64,000 nt of DNA. Origin: an uncultured Cohaesibacter sp. (lineage in GTDB: Bacteria > Pseudomonadota > Alphaproteobacteria > Rhizobiales > Cohaesibacteraceae). Positions within the stretch are counted from its first letter, which is position 1, and the number at the start of each line of letters is the position of its first letter. The stretch covers positions 2,272,775 through 2,336,774 of the forward strand of contig NZ_OY781091.1 of assembly GCF_963676275.1 (NCBI RefSeq). Direction: 5' to 3'. The notes under the pieces were generated by a model. It was not told the DNA's origin. It worked only from the letters and a program-made list of their open reading frames with translations, and made no database searches. Of the stretch, positions 1 through 9,106 are shown one piece after another. The translations under genes were made by a program, and so were the position numbers.

Positions 1-1060
1 TAAGGCCCACAGCCTGATCCGCCATTTGCAAAGAGGCTGGAGCTTCCTGCGTGAAGAGCGAAACGAATTTCTCGATATCCTGCCCGCCTCTCAGCGCATG
101 AATGACGAGGCCTGGTATCAGGGCACATCGGATGCGATCTATCAGAATATCGACATCCTCGAAAGCTATGGCCCGAAATATATCGTGATCCTCGCTGGAG
201 ACCATATTTACAAGCAGGATTACGCCTTGATGGTGCGCCAGCATGTGGAGACCGGCGCCGATGTGACCGTCGGGTCCATCGAGGTTCCACTCGAAGAAGC
301 CAAGGCTTTTGGCGTCATGAAGGTGGACAAAAACGACCGCATTCTTGAATTTGTCGAGAAACCGGCCAACCCGCCTGCCATGCCGAATGATCCCGAACGT
401 GCGCTGGCATCGATGGGCATCTATGTTTTTGAGGCCAAGTTCCTCTATGACATCTTGCGCGAGGAGGCCTGCAATCCCGATACCCATCACGATTTCGGCA
501 AGGATATCATTCCCAAGCTGGTCAAGGGCGGCAAGGCGATCGCTCATCCTTTCAGTCGCTCCTGCATCAGATCCGGTCTGGAAACAAAGCCCTATTGGCG
601 CGATGTGGGCACCATTGACGCTTTCTGGGAAGCCAATATCGATCTGACGGACTTCATTCCGGAACTGGATATCTACGACAACGACTGGCCGATCTGGACC
701 CATCAGGAACTGACACCACCTGCCAAATTCATCCATGACGAAGAGGGCCGCCGTGGGCAGGCTGTTTCTTCCATGGTTTCGGGTGGCTGCATCATTTCGG
801 GGTCCTCGCTCAATCGATGCCTTCTGTTTACCGGCGTCAAGGCGCATTCCTTCTCCAAGATGAGCGGCGTTGTCGCGCTGCCCTATGCCGAGATCAACCG
901 CAAGGCACAGCTGAAGGATGTCGTCATCGACCGCGATGTGAAGATCCCGGCTGGCCTCGTTGTCGGCGAAGATCCCGAGTTGGACGCCAAGCGTTTCCGC
1001 CGCTCTGAAAAGGGCATTTGCCTGATAACCCAGTCCATGATCGACAAACTGGACCTGTAG
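1..1060 (+). CDS. glgC: Glucose-1-phosphate adenylyltransferase, 5' end outside window
   Basis: ADP-glucose pyrophosphorylase makes ADP-glucose from glucose-1-phosphate and ATP, the committed step of bacterial glycogen synthesis in the cytoplasm. The frame is open from base 2 and reads [13 protein letters not shown], a GlgC block that normally lies roughly 75-85 residues from the N-terminus, so the true start is upstream of the window. Visible family features are DILPASQR, the [12 protein letters not shown] sugar-nucleotide core, [13 protein letters not shown] and a C-terminal left-handed beta-helix region with allosteric function in the family. The TTG near base 26 is internal, not a start. 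The stop codon abuts the glgA ATG, which implies one transcript with glgA, glgX and malQ. Family assignment is secure; the missing N-terminus cannot be judged. Confidence 0.96.
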   Translation, partial: KAHSLIRHLQRGWSFLREERNEFLDILPASQRMNDEAWYQGTSDAIYQNIDILESYGPKYIVILAGDHIYKQDYALMVRQHVETGADVTVGSIEVPLEEAKAFGVMKVDKNDRILEFVEKPANPPAMPNDPERALASMGIYVFEAKFLYDILREEACNPDTHHDFGKDIIPKLVKGGKAIAHPFSRSCIRSGLETKPYWRDVGTIDAFWEANIDLTDFIPELDIYDNDWPIWTHQELTPPAKFIHDEEGRRGQAVSSMVSGGCIISGSSLNRCLLFTGVKAHSFSKMSGVVALPYAEINRKAQLKDVVIDRDVKIPAGLVVGEDPELDAKRFRRSEKGICLITQSMIDKLDL

Positions 1061-2494
1061 ATGAACATATTATTCGTTGCTTCCGAATGCTCACCATTCG
1101 TGAAAACCGGAGGCCTGGCTGATGTAATCGGTTCAGTGCCGAAGGCTCTTGAACAGCTTGATCACACGATCAAGATTTTGCTGCCAGCCTATCCCGAATT
1201 GAAGGGCTGGTTAAAGCACGGCGATGTTCTTCTGGAAATGGAAGAGCTCTTTGGTGGTCCCGCGCGCGTTCTGGCCGTGCGGGCCAAGGGGCTCAATCTC
1301 CTGCTGCTGGACGCCCCCCATCTTTACGACCGCAACGGCTCGATCTATCTCGATGAAGAGGGATTTGATTGGGAAGACAATCCCATTCGTTTCGGCGCTC
1401 TTTCGCTTATCGGTGCCAAGATTGGCCTTGATGGAATAGGCGGCTGGAAGCCCGACATTGTCCATGCCCATGACTGGCAGGCCGGTCTGGTTCCTGTTTA
1501 CATGAAGCAATCCGGCCGTCAGGCTCCGCCATCCATCATGACCATCCACAATATCGCCTTTCAGGGACTGTTTGACGGCAGTGTCGTGGAGACCCTTGGT
1601 CTGTCGCATGACATGTTCAATCCCGATGGGTTTGAATATTGGGGACATGCCGGCTTCCTCAAGGGTGGGCTGGCCTATGCAGACAAGATTACCACCGTCA
1701 GCCCCACTTATGCCCATGAGCTTCTGACCCCGGAATTCGGCATGGGGCTGGAAGGATTGCTCAAGAGCCGCAAAAGCGATCTGATCGGTATCCTCAACGG
1801 CATCGACCTGTCTGTCTGGGATCCGCAGGAAGACCCAGCCCTTAGCAAGACCTACAGCCCGAAAAGCCTGAAGAGAAAAGTCGCCAATCGTCAATGGCTG
1901 GAGCAGGAATTCGGTCTTGTCAGCAACCCCGAAGCACCGCTTTTCGGTCTGGTTTCCCGATTGACAACCCAGAAAGGAGTCGATCTTCTGCTGGAAATTC
2001 TCCCCACAATCATCGAAAGAGGCGCCCGTCTTGTGGTGCTTGGCGCGGGAGACAGGAAATTCGAGGAAGCCTTCACGCAGGCCGCCAACAGTTCGCCGGA
2101 TCATATTGGCGTCAAGATCGGCTATAGCGAAGATCTGGCGCACAGCATTCAGGGCGGAGCGGATGCCATTCTGGTGCCATCCCGTTTTGAACCTTGCGGG
2201 CTGACCCAGCTCTATGGTTTGCGTTATGGTACAATTCCGGTGGTCGCCCATACCGGCGGCTTGGCCGATACGGTTATTGATGCCAATGCGGCAGCTCTGG
2301 CAACGAAATGCGCTACCGGCATCCAGTTCGCCCCGACCACTGTGGAAGCTCTCGAACTGGCGATCCACCGCACATGTGATCTTTTCCTCGATAGCAAGAG
2401 ATGGAAGACCATGATGCGCCGCGCCATGACGCAGGAAGTCGGCTGGAATCTCTCCGCGGAACTTTATGCAGACCTTTATGAAGCTCTGGTCTGA
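1061..2494 (+). CDS. glgA: Glycogen synthase (ADP-glucose, GT5)
   Basis: Transfers glucose from ADP-glucose to the non-reducing end of a growing alpha-1,4-glucan. It is 477 aa, the usual length for bacterial GlgA. The N-terminal KTGGLADV motif (residues 16-23) is the ADP-glucose-binding signature of GT5 enzymes, followed by HAHDWQAGLVP and TIHNIAFQG. The C-terminal Rossmann domain carries PSRFEPCGLTQLYGLRYG and HTGGLADTV, the retaining GT-B active-site region. The ATG starts immediately after the glgC stop with no gap, so translation is probably coupled. Assignment is secure. Confidence 0.97.
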   Translation: MNILFVASECSPFVKTGGLADVIGSVPKALEQLDHTIKILLPAYPELKGWLKHGDVLLEMEELFGGPARVLAVRAKGLNLLLLDAPHLYDRNGSIYLDEEGFDWEDNPIRFGALSLIGAKIGLDGIGGWKPDIVHAHDWQAGLVPVYMKQSGRQAPPSIMTIHNIAFQGLFDGSVVETLGLSHDMFNPDGFEYWGHAGFLKGGLAYADKITTVSPTYAHELLTPEFGMGLEGLLKSRKSDLIGILNGIDLSVWDPQEDPALSKTYSPKSLKRKVANRQWLEQEFGLVSNPEAPLFGLVSRLTTQKGVDLLLEILPTIIERGARLVVLGAGDRKFEEAFTQAANSSPDHIGVKIGYSEDLAHSIQGGADAILVPSRFEPCGLTQLYGLRYGTIPVVAHTGGLADTVIDANAAALATKCATGIQFAPTTVEALELAIHRTCDLFLDSKRWKTMMRRAMTQEVGWNLSAELYADLYEALV

Positions 2495-2524
2495 AATGTT
2501 TGTGCCCTTTAGGACCGATCATTG

Positions 2525-4624
2525 ATGAAATATAAGATATCCAACGGAACACCTTACAGACTTGGTGCCTTTTATGACGGGGAGGGCACCAACTTTGCTG
2601 TCTTTTCCGCCAATGCCAGTCAGATTGACCTCTGTCTCTTTTCCGCAGACGGAAAGAAGGAAATCGACCGGATATCTTTGCCAGAAAGGACCGGTCCCGT
2701 ATGGCATGGCTATATGCATGGCCTAAAGCCCGGAACGCTTTATGGCTATCGGGCCCATGGTATCTATGCGCCTGAGCAGGGACATCGTTTCAATTCCAAT
2801 AAATTGTTGTTGGACCCCTACACCCGCGAGATTTTCGGCAAATGGACCCCATCGGCCACCCTGTTCGGATATCAGAAGGGAGCCAGCGGTGGCGACTTGA
2901 CATTCGGTGCAGCCGATAGCGCGGCCTGTGTGCCCAAATCCGTCGTATCGGACCCTTCACTGAATGATTTCCTTCAGACCGCGGCACCCGCTCTGGATGG
3001 CAGAGATCTGATTTATGAAGCCCATGCCAAGGGCTTGACCAAGCTCCACCCGGATGTGCCGGAAAATCTGCGCGGCACCTATGAGGGCTTGGCCAGCGAT
3101 GCCATGATCGATCATCTGCTCTCCCTCAATGTGCGCGCCGTAGAGCTGATGCCGGTGCATCATTTCCTTGATGACGAGTTTCTGCTCGACAAGAATCTTG
3201 TCAATTACTGGGGCTACAATTCCATCGGCTTCTTTGCTCTGGAACCCAGATATCTCGGGCCGGACGGGATTATCGGTTTCCGTGCCATGGTGCAGAAGCT
3301 GAAGGCAGCGGGCATTCAGGTTTATCTCGATGTGGTCTTCAACCACACCGCCGAAGGGGATCAGAATGGCCCCACGCTCTGTTTCCGCGGGCTTGACAAT
3401 GCCGTCTATTATCGCCTGATCTCCGGCCAGCCGCGCTATTATGTCAATGATACCGGCTGCGGCAATACGGTGAATGTGTCACACCCCTATGTCTTGCGCC
3501 TTGTGCTCGATTCCTTGCGCTATTGGGTGCTCTGCATGGGGGTAGACGGTTTCCGCTTCGATCTGGCCACCACGGTGTGTCGTGAAGATTACGGCTTTGA
3601 CCTTTACGGCGGTTTTCTCGATGCCATCCGGCAGGATCCTATCCTGTCCACCGTGCGCCTGATTGCCGAGCCATGGGATATCGGCCCCGGCGGTTATCGC
3701 CTTGGCGGCTTCCCGCCCGAATTCTCCGAGTGGAATGACAGCTATCGCGATACAACGCGCAAATATTGGAAAGGCGATCCGCAAACGACGCCTGATCTTG
3801 CTTCCCGTCTTCTGGGCTCGGCTGACAAGTTCGACCGGGCAGGGCGGCGGGCATGGTCTTCGGTCAATTTCATCTCTGCCCATGACGGTTTCACCATCGC
3901 CGATATCACGCGCTATAATAATCGCCATAATCAGGCCAATGGCGAGAATAACATGGACGGCCATGGCGCCAATTACAGCGACAATTGCGGCGCCGAGGGA
4001 GAAACCAGAGATCCGGTCATCCGCGCCCGACGCGCCCGGCGGCAACGCAATTTTTTAGCCACCCTGTTTCTCAGTCAGGGCACACCGATGCTGCTGGCTG
4101 GCGATGAAATCGGCAACAGCCAGAAGGGCAACAACAACGCCTATTGTCAGGACAATGAAATTGGTTGGGTGAACTGGGACAAGGGGGACAAGGTTCTCAA
4201 GGATTTTGTCGCCTATCTCAGTCAGTTCAGGCGAGATCACAAGGCCTTGCGGCAGGACCGTTTTCTGCATGGCGCCAAGCGGCAGCAGGATGACATGCGC
4301 GATGTTGAATGGACCGATTTCGGCGGTTTCCCGCTGCAATGGCGCGATCCGGGCCTCTCCAGCTTCTGTCTTACCTTGAGATGCTCGGCCGAAGCTCCGT
4401 CCTATGAAAAAGACAATGACGTGGTCTTTGTTGTTTTCAATCGAAGCAATGTTGCAGCCAGCGTTGTTCTGCCATCCTGTCCGGATGGCTATCGCTGGGT
4501 CAGGGCTTTGGATACGTCTCAGCAAACTCAATATCCAAGCCTGGAAACAAGTCAGGAATCGACCGAAGTTTCCGGTTCCTCCATCGTAGCCCTGATCCTA
4601 GAAGCGGATAATGCAAAGCCATGA
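2525..4624 (+). CDS. glgX: Glycogen debranching enzyme (GH13)
   Basis: Hydrolyses alpha-1,6 branch points of limit dextrin to release maltodextrins. About 699 aa: an N-terminal CBM48-type beta domain, a GH13 barrel and a C-terminal beta domain. Catalytic signatures are GVDGFRFDLATTV (nucleophile Asp), LIAEPWDIG (acid/base Glu) and SAHDGFTIAD (stabilising Asp); DVVFNHTAEG is conserved region I. The start is either ATG at 2525 or a TTG at 2522; an AGGA lies 7-10 bases upstream of both and I prefer ATG. The 3' end overlaps malQ by four bases (ATGA), which supports coupled translation. GlgX acting with MalQ turns over stored glycogen. Confidence 0.95.
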   Translation: MKYKISNGTPYRLGAFYDGEGTNFAVFSANASQIDLCLFSADGKKEIDRISLPERTGPVWHGYMHGLKPGTLYGYRAHGIYAPEQGHRFNSNKLLLDPYTREIFGKWTPSATLFGYQKGASGGDLTFGAADSAACVPKSVVSDPSLNDFLQTAAPALDGRDLIYEAHAKGLTKLHPDVPENLRGTYEGLASDAMIDHLLSLNVRAVELMPVHHFLDDEFLLDKNLVNYWGYNSIGFFALEPRYLGPDGIIGFRAMVQKLKAAGIQVYLDVVFNHTAEGDQNGPTLCFRGLDNAVYYRLISGQPRYYVNDTGCGNTVNVSHPYVLRLVLDSLRYWVLCMGVDGFRFDLATTVCREDYGFDLYGGFLDAIRQDPILSTVRLIAEPWDIGPGGYRLGGFPPEFSEWNDSYRDTTRKYWKGDPQTTPDLASRLLGSADKFDRAGRRAWSSVNFISAHDGFTIADITRYNNRHNQANGENNMDGHGANYSDNCGAEGETRDPVIRARRARRQRNFLATLFLSQGTPMLLAGDEIGNSQKGNNNAYCQDNEIGWVNWDKGDKVLKDFVAYLSQFRRDHKALRQDRFLHGAKRQQDDMRDVEWTDFGGFPLQWRDPGLSSFCLTLRCSAEAPSYEKDNDVVFVVFNRSNVAASVVLPSCPDGYRWVRALDTSQQTQYPSLETSQESTEVSGSSIVALILEADNAKP

Positions 4625-6696
4625 ACCAAGACAAGCTGAATGCACTTGCCGGTTATTTCGGAATACATGCTTCCTACAATGATTTCGATGGACATCTGGT
4701 TCAAACTTCAGTGGAAACACAGCTGGCCTTTCTGCGGGCCAATGGCTTGCATCTGGATAGCGAGGCGATGCTGGACGAGGCCGTCCGGTTTTATATAAAT
4801 GCCGAACAGGATCGCTGGTTCCCTCATGAATTGATAACTGGCACCGGCTTTGATTATCAATGCAATTTCGGTCTTGGTGCCCGTTGGCACATCCTGCTGG
4901 ATGAAGACCTTTCTGCCGATATCAGGGACAGGGTGCCTGCCGATAGTCTGAGCGGCATTGCTGATACCCATATTTCCTTGCCACCGCTACCATCGGGGAT
5001 CCATGAACTGGTCTGCGAGGTTGGCGGGCGTGTTGAGAAGGTGACCCTGATCACCGCCCCCTTGCGTGCGCCATCCATAGAGCAACTGACCGGCAAAGGC
5101 AGGGTGTGGGGCATCAATGCGCCGCTCTATGGTTTCCGCTCAAGGCGCAACTCGGGTATCGGCGACTTCGAAGATCTGGCCCGTTTTGCCGAATATGTTC
5201 ACCAACTGGGCGGAAGCTTTGTCGGCATCAATCCTGTTCATGCACTGGGCTTTTCCGATCACTATGCCATGAGCCCCTATTCGCCAACCCACAGGGGCTT
5301 TATCAATACCCAGCATATTGCTCTGGATCAGTTTACCGGTCTTGGTGATCTGCCCCAGTTGCGATCAATTCTGCAGGCGGTGGAACCGCAATGGACCGAA
5401 TTGCGCAATTCCGAGCAGGTTGAATATCAGAGCCATCGGGTTTGCCAGAATGCCGCCTTGCGGGATATCTATAATCTGTTTCTGCAACATGCCGAACCTG
5501 AAGCTCTTGAGGCCCTGAGTGCCTTCAGGGCTGCCAAAGGGGCGTATCTGGAACGTTTTGCGCTCTATGAGGCCTTGTCAGACCATTTCGGCTCCCATTG
5601 GCATAGCTGGCCAGCGCCATATCGTGATCGTCATGACAAGGCGATTACCGAAGCCCGTGGGCGTTTTGCCAATCGCATCGACTTCCATATCTGGCTTCAA
5701 TGGATTGCCAGCGTGCAACTGGGCCAAACCCAGAAGCGCGCCAGCCGCGCCGGTGGACTTGGTCTCTATCTCGACCTTGCCGTTGGTGCACGCAGGGGCG
5801 GCGGCGAAAGCTGGTGTGAGCATGACAGCATCGCACAAGGCATCTCTCTGGGGGCTCCGCCAGACCAATTGGGGCCTGATGGCCAGAATTGGGGGCTGGT
5901 TGCATATGCCCCGAAAAAGCTCGCCGAAAACAAATACAAGTCCTTGCGCAACATTTACCGCTCGGCAATGGAATATGCTGGCGTTCTGCGCATTGATCAT
6001 GTGCTCGGCCTTAATCGCAGCTTCTGGATTCCGGATGGCGGAATTCCGGGGGCATATATCTCCCAGCCGCTGGATATTTTCCTTTCCATCCTGTCGATCG
6101 AGGCCAATGCGTCAAAAACGGCGGTCATCGGCGAAGATCTGGGCCTCGTGCCGGACGGTTTCCGCGATTCCGTACAGGCGCACGGCATCTATGGCTATTC
6201 TGTTCTGCAATATGAAAAATGGCCCGACGGTCGCTTCAAGCATCCCAATGAGCTGCGGGAATTCAGCCTCGCCAGCTTCAGTACCCACGACACACCGACC
6301 CTGAAGGGCTTCATTACCGGCTGCGACATCAAATGGCGCGATCAGATCCGGGGAAGCGAACAACCATCATTCGATGCTCTGGAAGCACGCAGGCGCGACG
6401 TGGAAGCATTGGCAACGCTGGATCCCGACATGAGCAAGCATGGGGATGTCAGCTTTGAGCATCTGTTTCCGACCATTCATGGGGCTCTTGCCAATTCGCA
6501 AGTGGCCATGCTCGCCGTGCAGCTGGATGATATCCTCGGGCAAGAGGAAGCCCAGAATCTGCCCGGCACCATCGACCAGCATCCCAACTGGCGCAGGAAA
6601 TGCGTTCTGCTGAATGAAGAGATGCCCGACGAACCGGCGTTTGGTCAAGTCGCACAGATGATGAAGGAAAGCGGCCGCGGTCTGGAAGAGGAATAA
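4621..6696 (+). CDS. malQ: 4-alpha-glucanotransferase (amylomaltase, GH77)
   Basis: Disproportionates maltodextrins by moving glucan chains between acceptors, recycling short dextrins released by GlgX. At 691 aa it is the long enterobacterial-type MalQ, with an N-terminal extension of about 150 residues before the barrel. Visible motifs are NSGIGDFEDLARF, VLRIDHVLGL (nucleophile Asp), VIGEDLGLVPDG (acid/base Glu) and STHDTPTLKG (third carboxylate). It is the last gene of the glycogen operon: its ATG overlaps the glgX stop and a strong terminator follows within 60 bases. Confidence 0.95.
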   Translation: MNQDKLNALAGYFGIHASYNDFDGHLVQTSVETQLAFLRANGLHLDSEAMLDEAVRFYINAEQDRWFPHELITGTGFDYQCNFGLGARWHILLDEDLSADIRDRVPADSLSGIADTHISLPPLPSGIHELVCEVGGRVEKVTLITAPLRAPSIEQLTGKGRVWGINAPLYGFRSRRNSGIGDFEDLARFAEYVHQLGGSFVGINPVHALGFSDHYAMSPYSPTHRGFINTQHIALDQFTGLGDLPQLRSILQAVEPQWTELRNSEQVEYQSHRVCQNAALRDIYNLFLQHAEPEALEALSAFRAAKGAYLERFALYEALSDHFGSHWHSWPAPYRDRHDKAITEARGRFANRIDFHIWLQWIASVQLGQTQKRASRAGGLGLYLDLAVGARRGGGESWCEHDSIAQGISLGAPPDQLGPDGQNWGLVAYAPKKLAENKYKSLRNIYRSAMEYAGVLRIDHVLGLNRSFWIPDGGIPGAYISQPLDIFLSILSIEANASKTAVIGEDLGLVPDGFRDSVQAHGIYGYSVLQYEKWPDGRFKHPNELREFSLASFSTHDTPTLKGFITGCDIKWRDQIRGSEQPSFDALEARRRDVEALATLDPDMSKHGDVSFEHLFPTIHGALANSQVAMLAVQLDDILGQEEAQNLPGTIDQHPNWRRKCVLLNEEMPDEPAFGQVAQMMKESGRGLEEE

Positions 6697-6721
6697 GGGG
6701 CTAAATATTGGCCAAATGACA

Positions 6722-6756
6722 AAAGGCCCGACAGCATCTCGCTGCGGGCCTTTATT
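6722..6756 (+). terminator. Rho-independent terminator of the glg operon
   Basis: Nine-base arms AAAGGCCCG (6722-6730) and CGGGCCTTT (6745-6753) enclose a 14-base loop about 26 bases after the malQ stop. The arms end in AAA/TTT runs, so it may also work on the minus strand for the convergent gene at 6810. Confidence 0.8.
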
Positions 6757-6809
6757 GTCAATTGCAAAGCACCCCTATGAGAAAAGCGCCCCTTTGAAAA
6801 AAATAAAGT

Positions 6810-7118
6810 CTAGCGTCGACACCCGTAATAGCGTTCCCAATAGATGATCTGGTCAACGCGTCTTTGCTGCGCAGGTGTCAGCCGCCCCCAAGGCTCATAG
6901 CAACGAGGGCCGAAGACCTGTCTTGCTCGCACCGTTTTGAAACAATATCCCTGCCGGGCATAGATCGCATTACGCGCATACCATAACTCGCCGCAAGTCA
7001 TGTTGCGATAGGCCTGTGCCTTGGCCGGATTGCTGAAAGCCGATATGCCGAGCAGGGGAGCCATCAACAAGATGCCCGCTGCCAAAATCACGGTCCTGGT
7101 TTTCGAAGATTTTCTCAT
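6810..7118 (-). CDS. Small secreted YARHG-domain-like protein
   Basis: About 102 aa when started at the ATG at 7118. A longer in-frame start at 7172 exists, but 7118 places a basic-hydrophobic signal peptide (RKSSKTR, then ILAAGILLMAPLLGI, cleavage likely after NPAKAQA) at the N-terminus, with a G-rich ribosome site just upstream. The mature part is cysteine-rich and contains ARNAIYARQGYCF, a variant of the YARHG signature with Gln for His. Family members are periplasmic or surface proteins of unknown role. It ends in YYGCRR. It is monocistronic and convergent with the glycogen operon. No function can be assigned. Confidence 0.75.
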   Translation of the reverse strand: MRKSSKTRTVILAAGILLMAPLLGISAFSNPAKAQAYRNMTCGELWYARNAIYARQGYCFKTVRARQVFGPRCYEPWGRLTPAQQRRVDQIIYWERYYGCRR

Positions 7119-7245
7119 AGGAGCGTTCCCCCGCATTTCGTGGCCAATAGGCCATTTTGTGCCCGTCCTCATTTGGCACCATTATAGCCGGAAACAGAGA
7201 GAAATAAAATTAAACAGCTGTACTAACACAAAATAGTCCGCCAAC

Positions 7246-7273
7246 AAAAAAGCCAGCCTCGCGGGCTGGCTTA
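7246..7273 (-). terminator. Rho-independent terminator after the diflavin reductase
   Basis: Read on the minus strand, AGCCAGCC/GGCTGGCT arms (7251-7258 and 7264-7271) with a five-base loop are followed by a run of six T. It lies about 22 bases past the stop of the gene ending at 7295 and marks the end of the gltB-like/reductase operon. Confidence 0.85.
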
Positions 7274-7294
7274 TCTTGTGAGCGTGTGAGCTGA

Positions 7295-9049
7295 TCAATA
7301 AACGTCGCGCACGTAACGCTTTTCCTTTTTCATCAGGTTGACATAATCCATCGCCCCATCCTCGCTGAGGCCTGCCTGATCGGAAATGACCTGATGAAGA
7401 GCGCGATCAACATCCTTGGCCATGCGCGAAGCATCGCCGCAGACATAGAAATGCCCACCTTCCTGAAGAGCGCCATAGAGTTCCTTGGCAAATTCCTTCA
7501 TCCGAGTTTGAACATAGATCTTCTCTGCCTGATCGCGAGAAAAGGCCAGATCAAGACGGTTCAAAACGCCATCCGCCTGCATTTGTGCCAATTCATCCTT
7601 ATAGATGAAATCGGTCTTTGCATGCTGATCACCGAAGAACAGCCAGTTGAAGCCTTTGGCTCCGATGGCCTGACGCTCCTGCAGGAAGGCACGGAATGGC
7701 GCAATGCCCGTTCCCGGTCCGACCATGATCATCGGCACATCGTTATTTTCCGGCACCCGGAAGCTCTTGTTTGGAGAAACGAAGACCTTGGCCGCTTCGC
7801 TGCCGACACGATCTGCAAGGAAGCAGGAGGCAACACCGCCATGCTTGCGGCCATGGCTCTCATAGCGCACCGAAGCAATGGTCAGATGTACGCTTTTCTC
7901 ATGCATCTTCGAGCTGGACGAAATCGAATAGGCGCGATGCTGCAAGGGCTTGAACAGGGCGATCAATTCCTCAACAGAAAATTTCGCCTTGGGATGAAGC
8001 CTTGCGATATCCAAGGCATCCTTTGACCAGAGATAGGCCTCCATGGCTTCCTTGTCGTTGAAATCGACAATATGCTGGAGATGCTCGTCATCGGTGCGCT
8101 CGGCTATCGCCTTGATAAAGTCGCTCGACGGGGTGGAAATTTCAAGTTGGCTGAAGAGCAGCTCTTGAAGAGACACGTCCTTGCCAGCCACGCTTTTGTC
8201 GCCATCAACGCCCATATAGCCAAGCCACTCGGCAACCAGCGCCGGATCATTGGTCGGAATGACATTGAGCGCGTCACCCGCCACATAGCTTGGCCCGTCG
8301 TTGGACAAATCAAACTCGTAATGACGAATTTCCTTGGCGGAGCCTTCGCCCGAGAGCAGATGGTTGACCGTGACTGGCGCTTCGAACGGATTCTTGCGGG
8401 TCCATTTGGATTTCGCCGGTTTGGCGGCTGCAGCATCACTTGGCGAGATTGGACCGCCTGCATCATCGGGTTTGTGCTTGGCCAGTTCCTCGCGCGCTGA
8501 CGACATCCAGCCATCCGCGCTTTCCTCGAAATCGACATCGCAATCGACGCGCCCGGTCAGGCGCTTGGCGCCCAGTTGCTCGAAGCGCAGATCGAACTGC
8601 TTGCCAGCCTCGCAGAAGCCGTCATAGGCGGTGTCACCCAGCGCCAGTACCGAGAAATGCATATGTTCGAGGCGAGGGGCCTCCGATGATTTGAGCGCAT
8701 CCCAGAACAGCTGGGCATTGTCCGGCATTTCGCCTTCGCCATAGGTGGAGGTGATGAGGAAGACATAATTCATCTCGACCAGACTGTCGACTTCCACGTC
8801 ATCAAGGGAAGCCACGCTGGCATTGACACCTTCAGCGCGCAGGGTTGCTGCGAAATCTTCAGCAAGGCCTTCGGAATTGCCCGTCTGCGTGCCGTAGAGA
8901 ATATTGGCCGTGAGCGTGGATTTGGATTCAGCAGTCGCGGATTTCTTGCCAACGAGCATCTGGGTGTGCAAGCCGGCATAGAATCCGGCCAGCCAGGATT
9001 TCTGGTCTTCTGAGAATGGGGCGTCAGCAGGAAGGAAAGGTATGGTCAT
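7295..9049 (-). CDS. Diflavin (FMN/FAD) NADPH reductase, CysJ / sulfite-reductase-alpha type
   Basis: Transfers electrons from NADPH through FAD to FMN and on to a partner protein. About 584 aa from ATG 9049; a TTG 18 bases earlier is in frame. Order of domains: N-terminal segment, flavodoxin domain (YGTQTGNSEGLAEDF near residue 50; TSTYGEGEMPDN), FAD-binding domain (RAYSISSS), then the NADP-binding module (MVGPGTGIAPFRAFLQER, YVCGDASRMAKDVDRAL) ending with the CysJ-like RYVRDVY. It lies 57 bases downstream of the 1831-aa GltB-like gene, in the same direction, and a terminator follows. No sulfite reductase hemoprotein (CysI) gene is beside it, so its partner may be the GltB-like protein. That link is inference; the enzyme class is secure. 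Confidence 0.9.
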   Translation of the reverse strand: MTIPFLPADAPFSEDQKSWLAGFYAGLHTQMLVGKKSATAESKSTLTANILYGTQTGNSEGLAEDFAATLRAEGVNASVASLDDVEVDSLVEMNYVFLITSTYGEGEMPDNAQLFWDALKSSEAPRLEHMHFSVLALGDTAYDGFCEAGKQFDLRFEQLGAKRLTGRVDCDVDFEESADGWMSSAREELAKHKPDDAGGPISPSDAAAAKPAKSKWTRKNPFEAPVTVNHLLSGEGSAKEIRHYEFDLSNDGPSYVAGDALNVIPTNDPALVAEWLGYMGVDGDKSVAGKDVSLQELLFSQLEISTPSSDFIKAIAERTDDEHLQHIVDFNDKEAMEAYLWSKDALDIARLHPKAKFSVEELIALFKPLQHRAYSISSSSKMHEKSVHLTIASVRYESHGRKHGGVASCFLADRVGSEAAKVFVSPNKSFRVPENNDVPMIMVGPGTGIAPFRAFLQERQAIGAKGFNWLFFGDQHAKTDFIYKDELAQMQADGVLNRLDLAFSRDQAEKIYVQTRMKEFAKELYGALQEGGHFYVCGDASRMAKDVDRALHQVISDQAGLSEDGAMDYVNLMKKEKRYVRDVY

Positions 9050-9106
9050 CTCTCTTAGATCCGTCAATAGAAATTGATATCAAAAGGACGTTTTGCAAGC
9101 AGGTGC

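Noticed and set aside
1211-2368. Long minus-strand open frame (about 385 codons) opposite glgA
   Set aside because: The plus strand encodes a complete, motif-rich GlgA; the antisense frame has no family features and is a by-product of GC-rich codon use.
5519-6304. Plus-strand frame of 261 codons inside malQ
   Set aside because: Out-of-frame shadow of malQ, which is intact with all catalytic motifs.
7295-9049. Labelling the diflavin reductase simply as the sulfite reductase subunit cysJ
   Set aside because: No cysI or other sulfur-assimilation gene is adjacent, whereas a GltB-like gene is immediately upstream; the family is clear but the partner is not.
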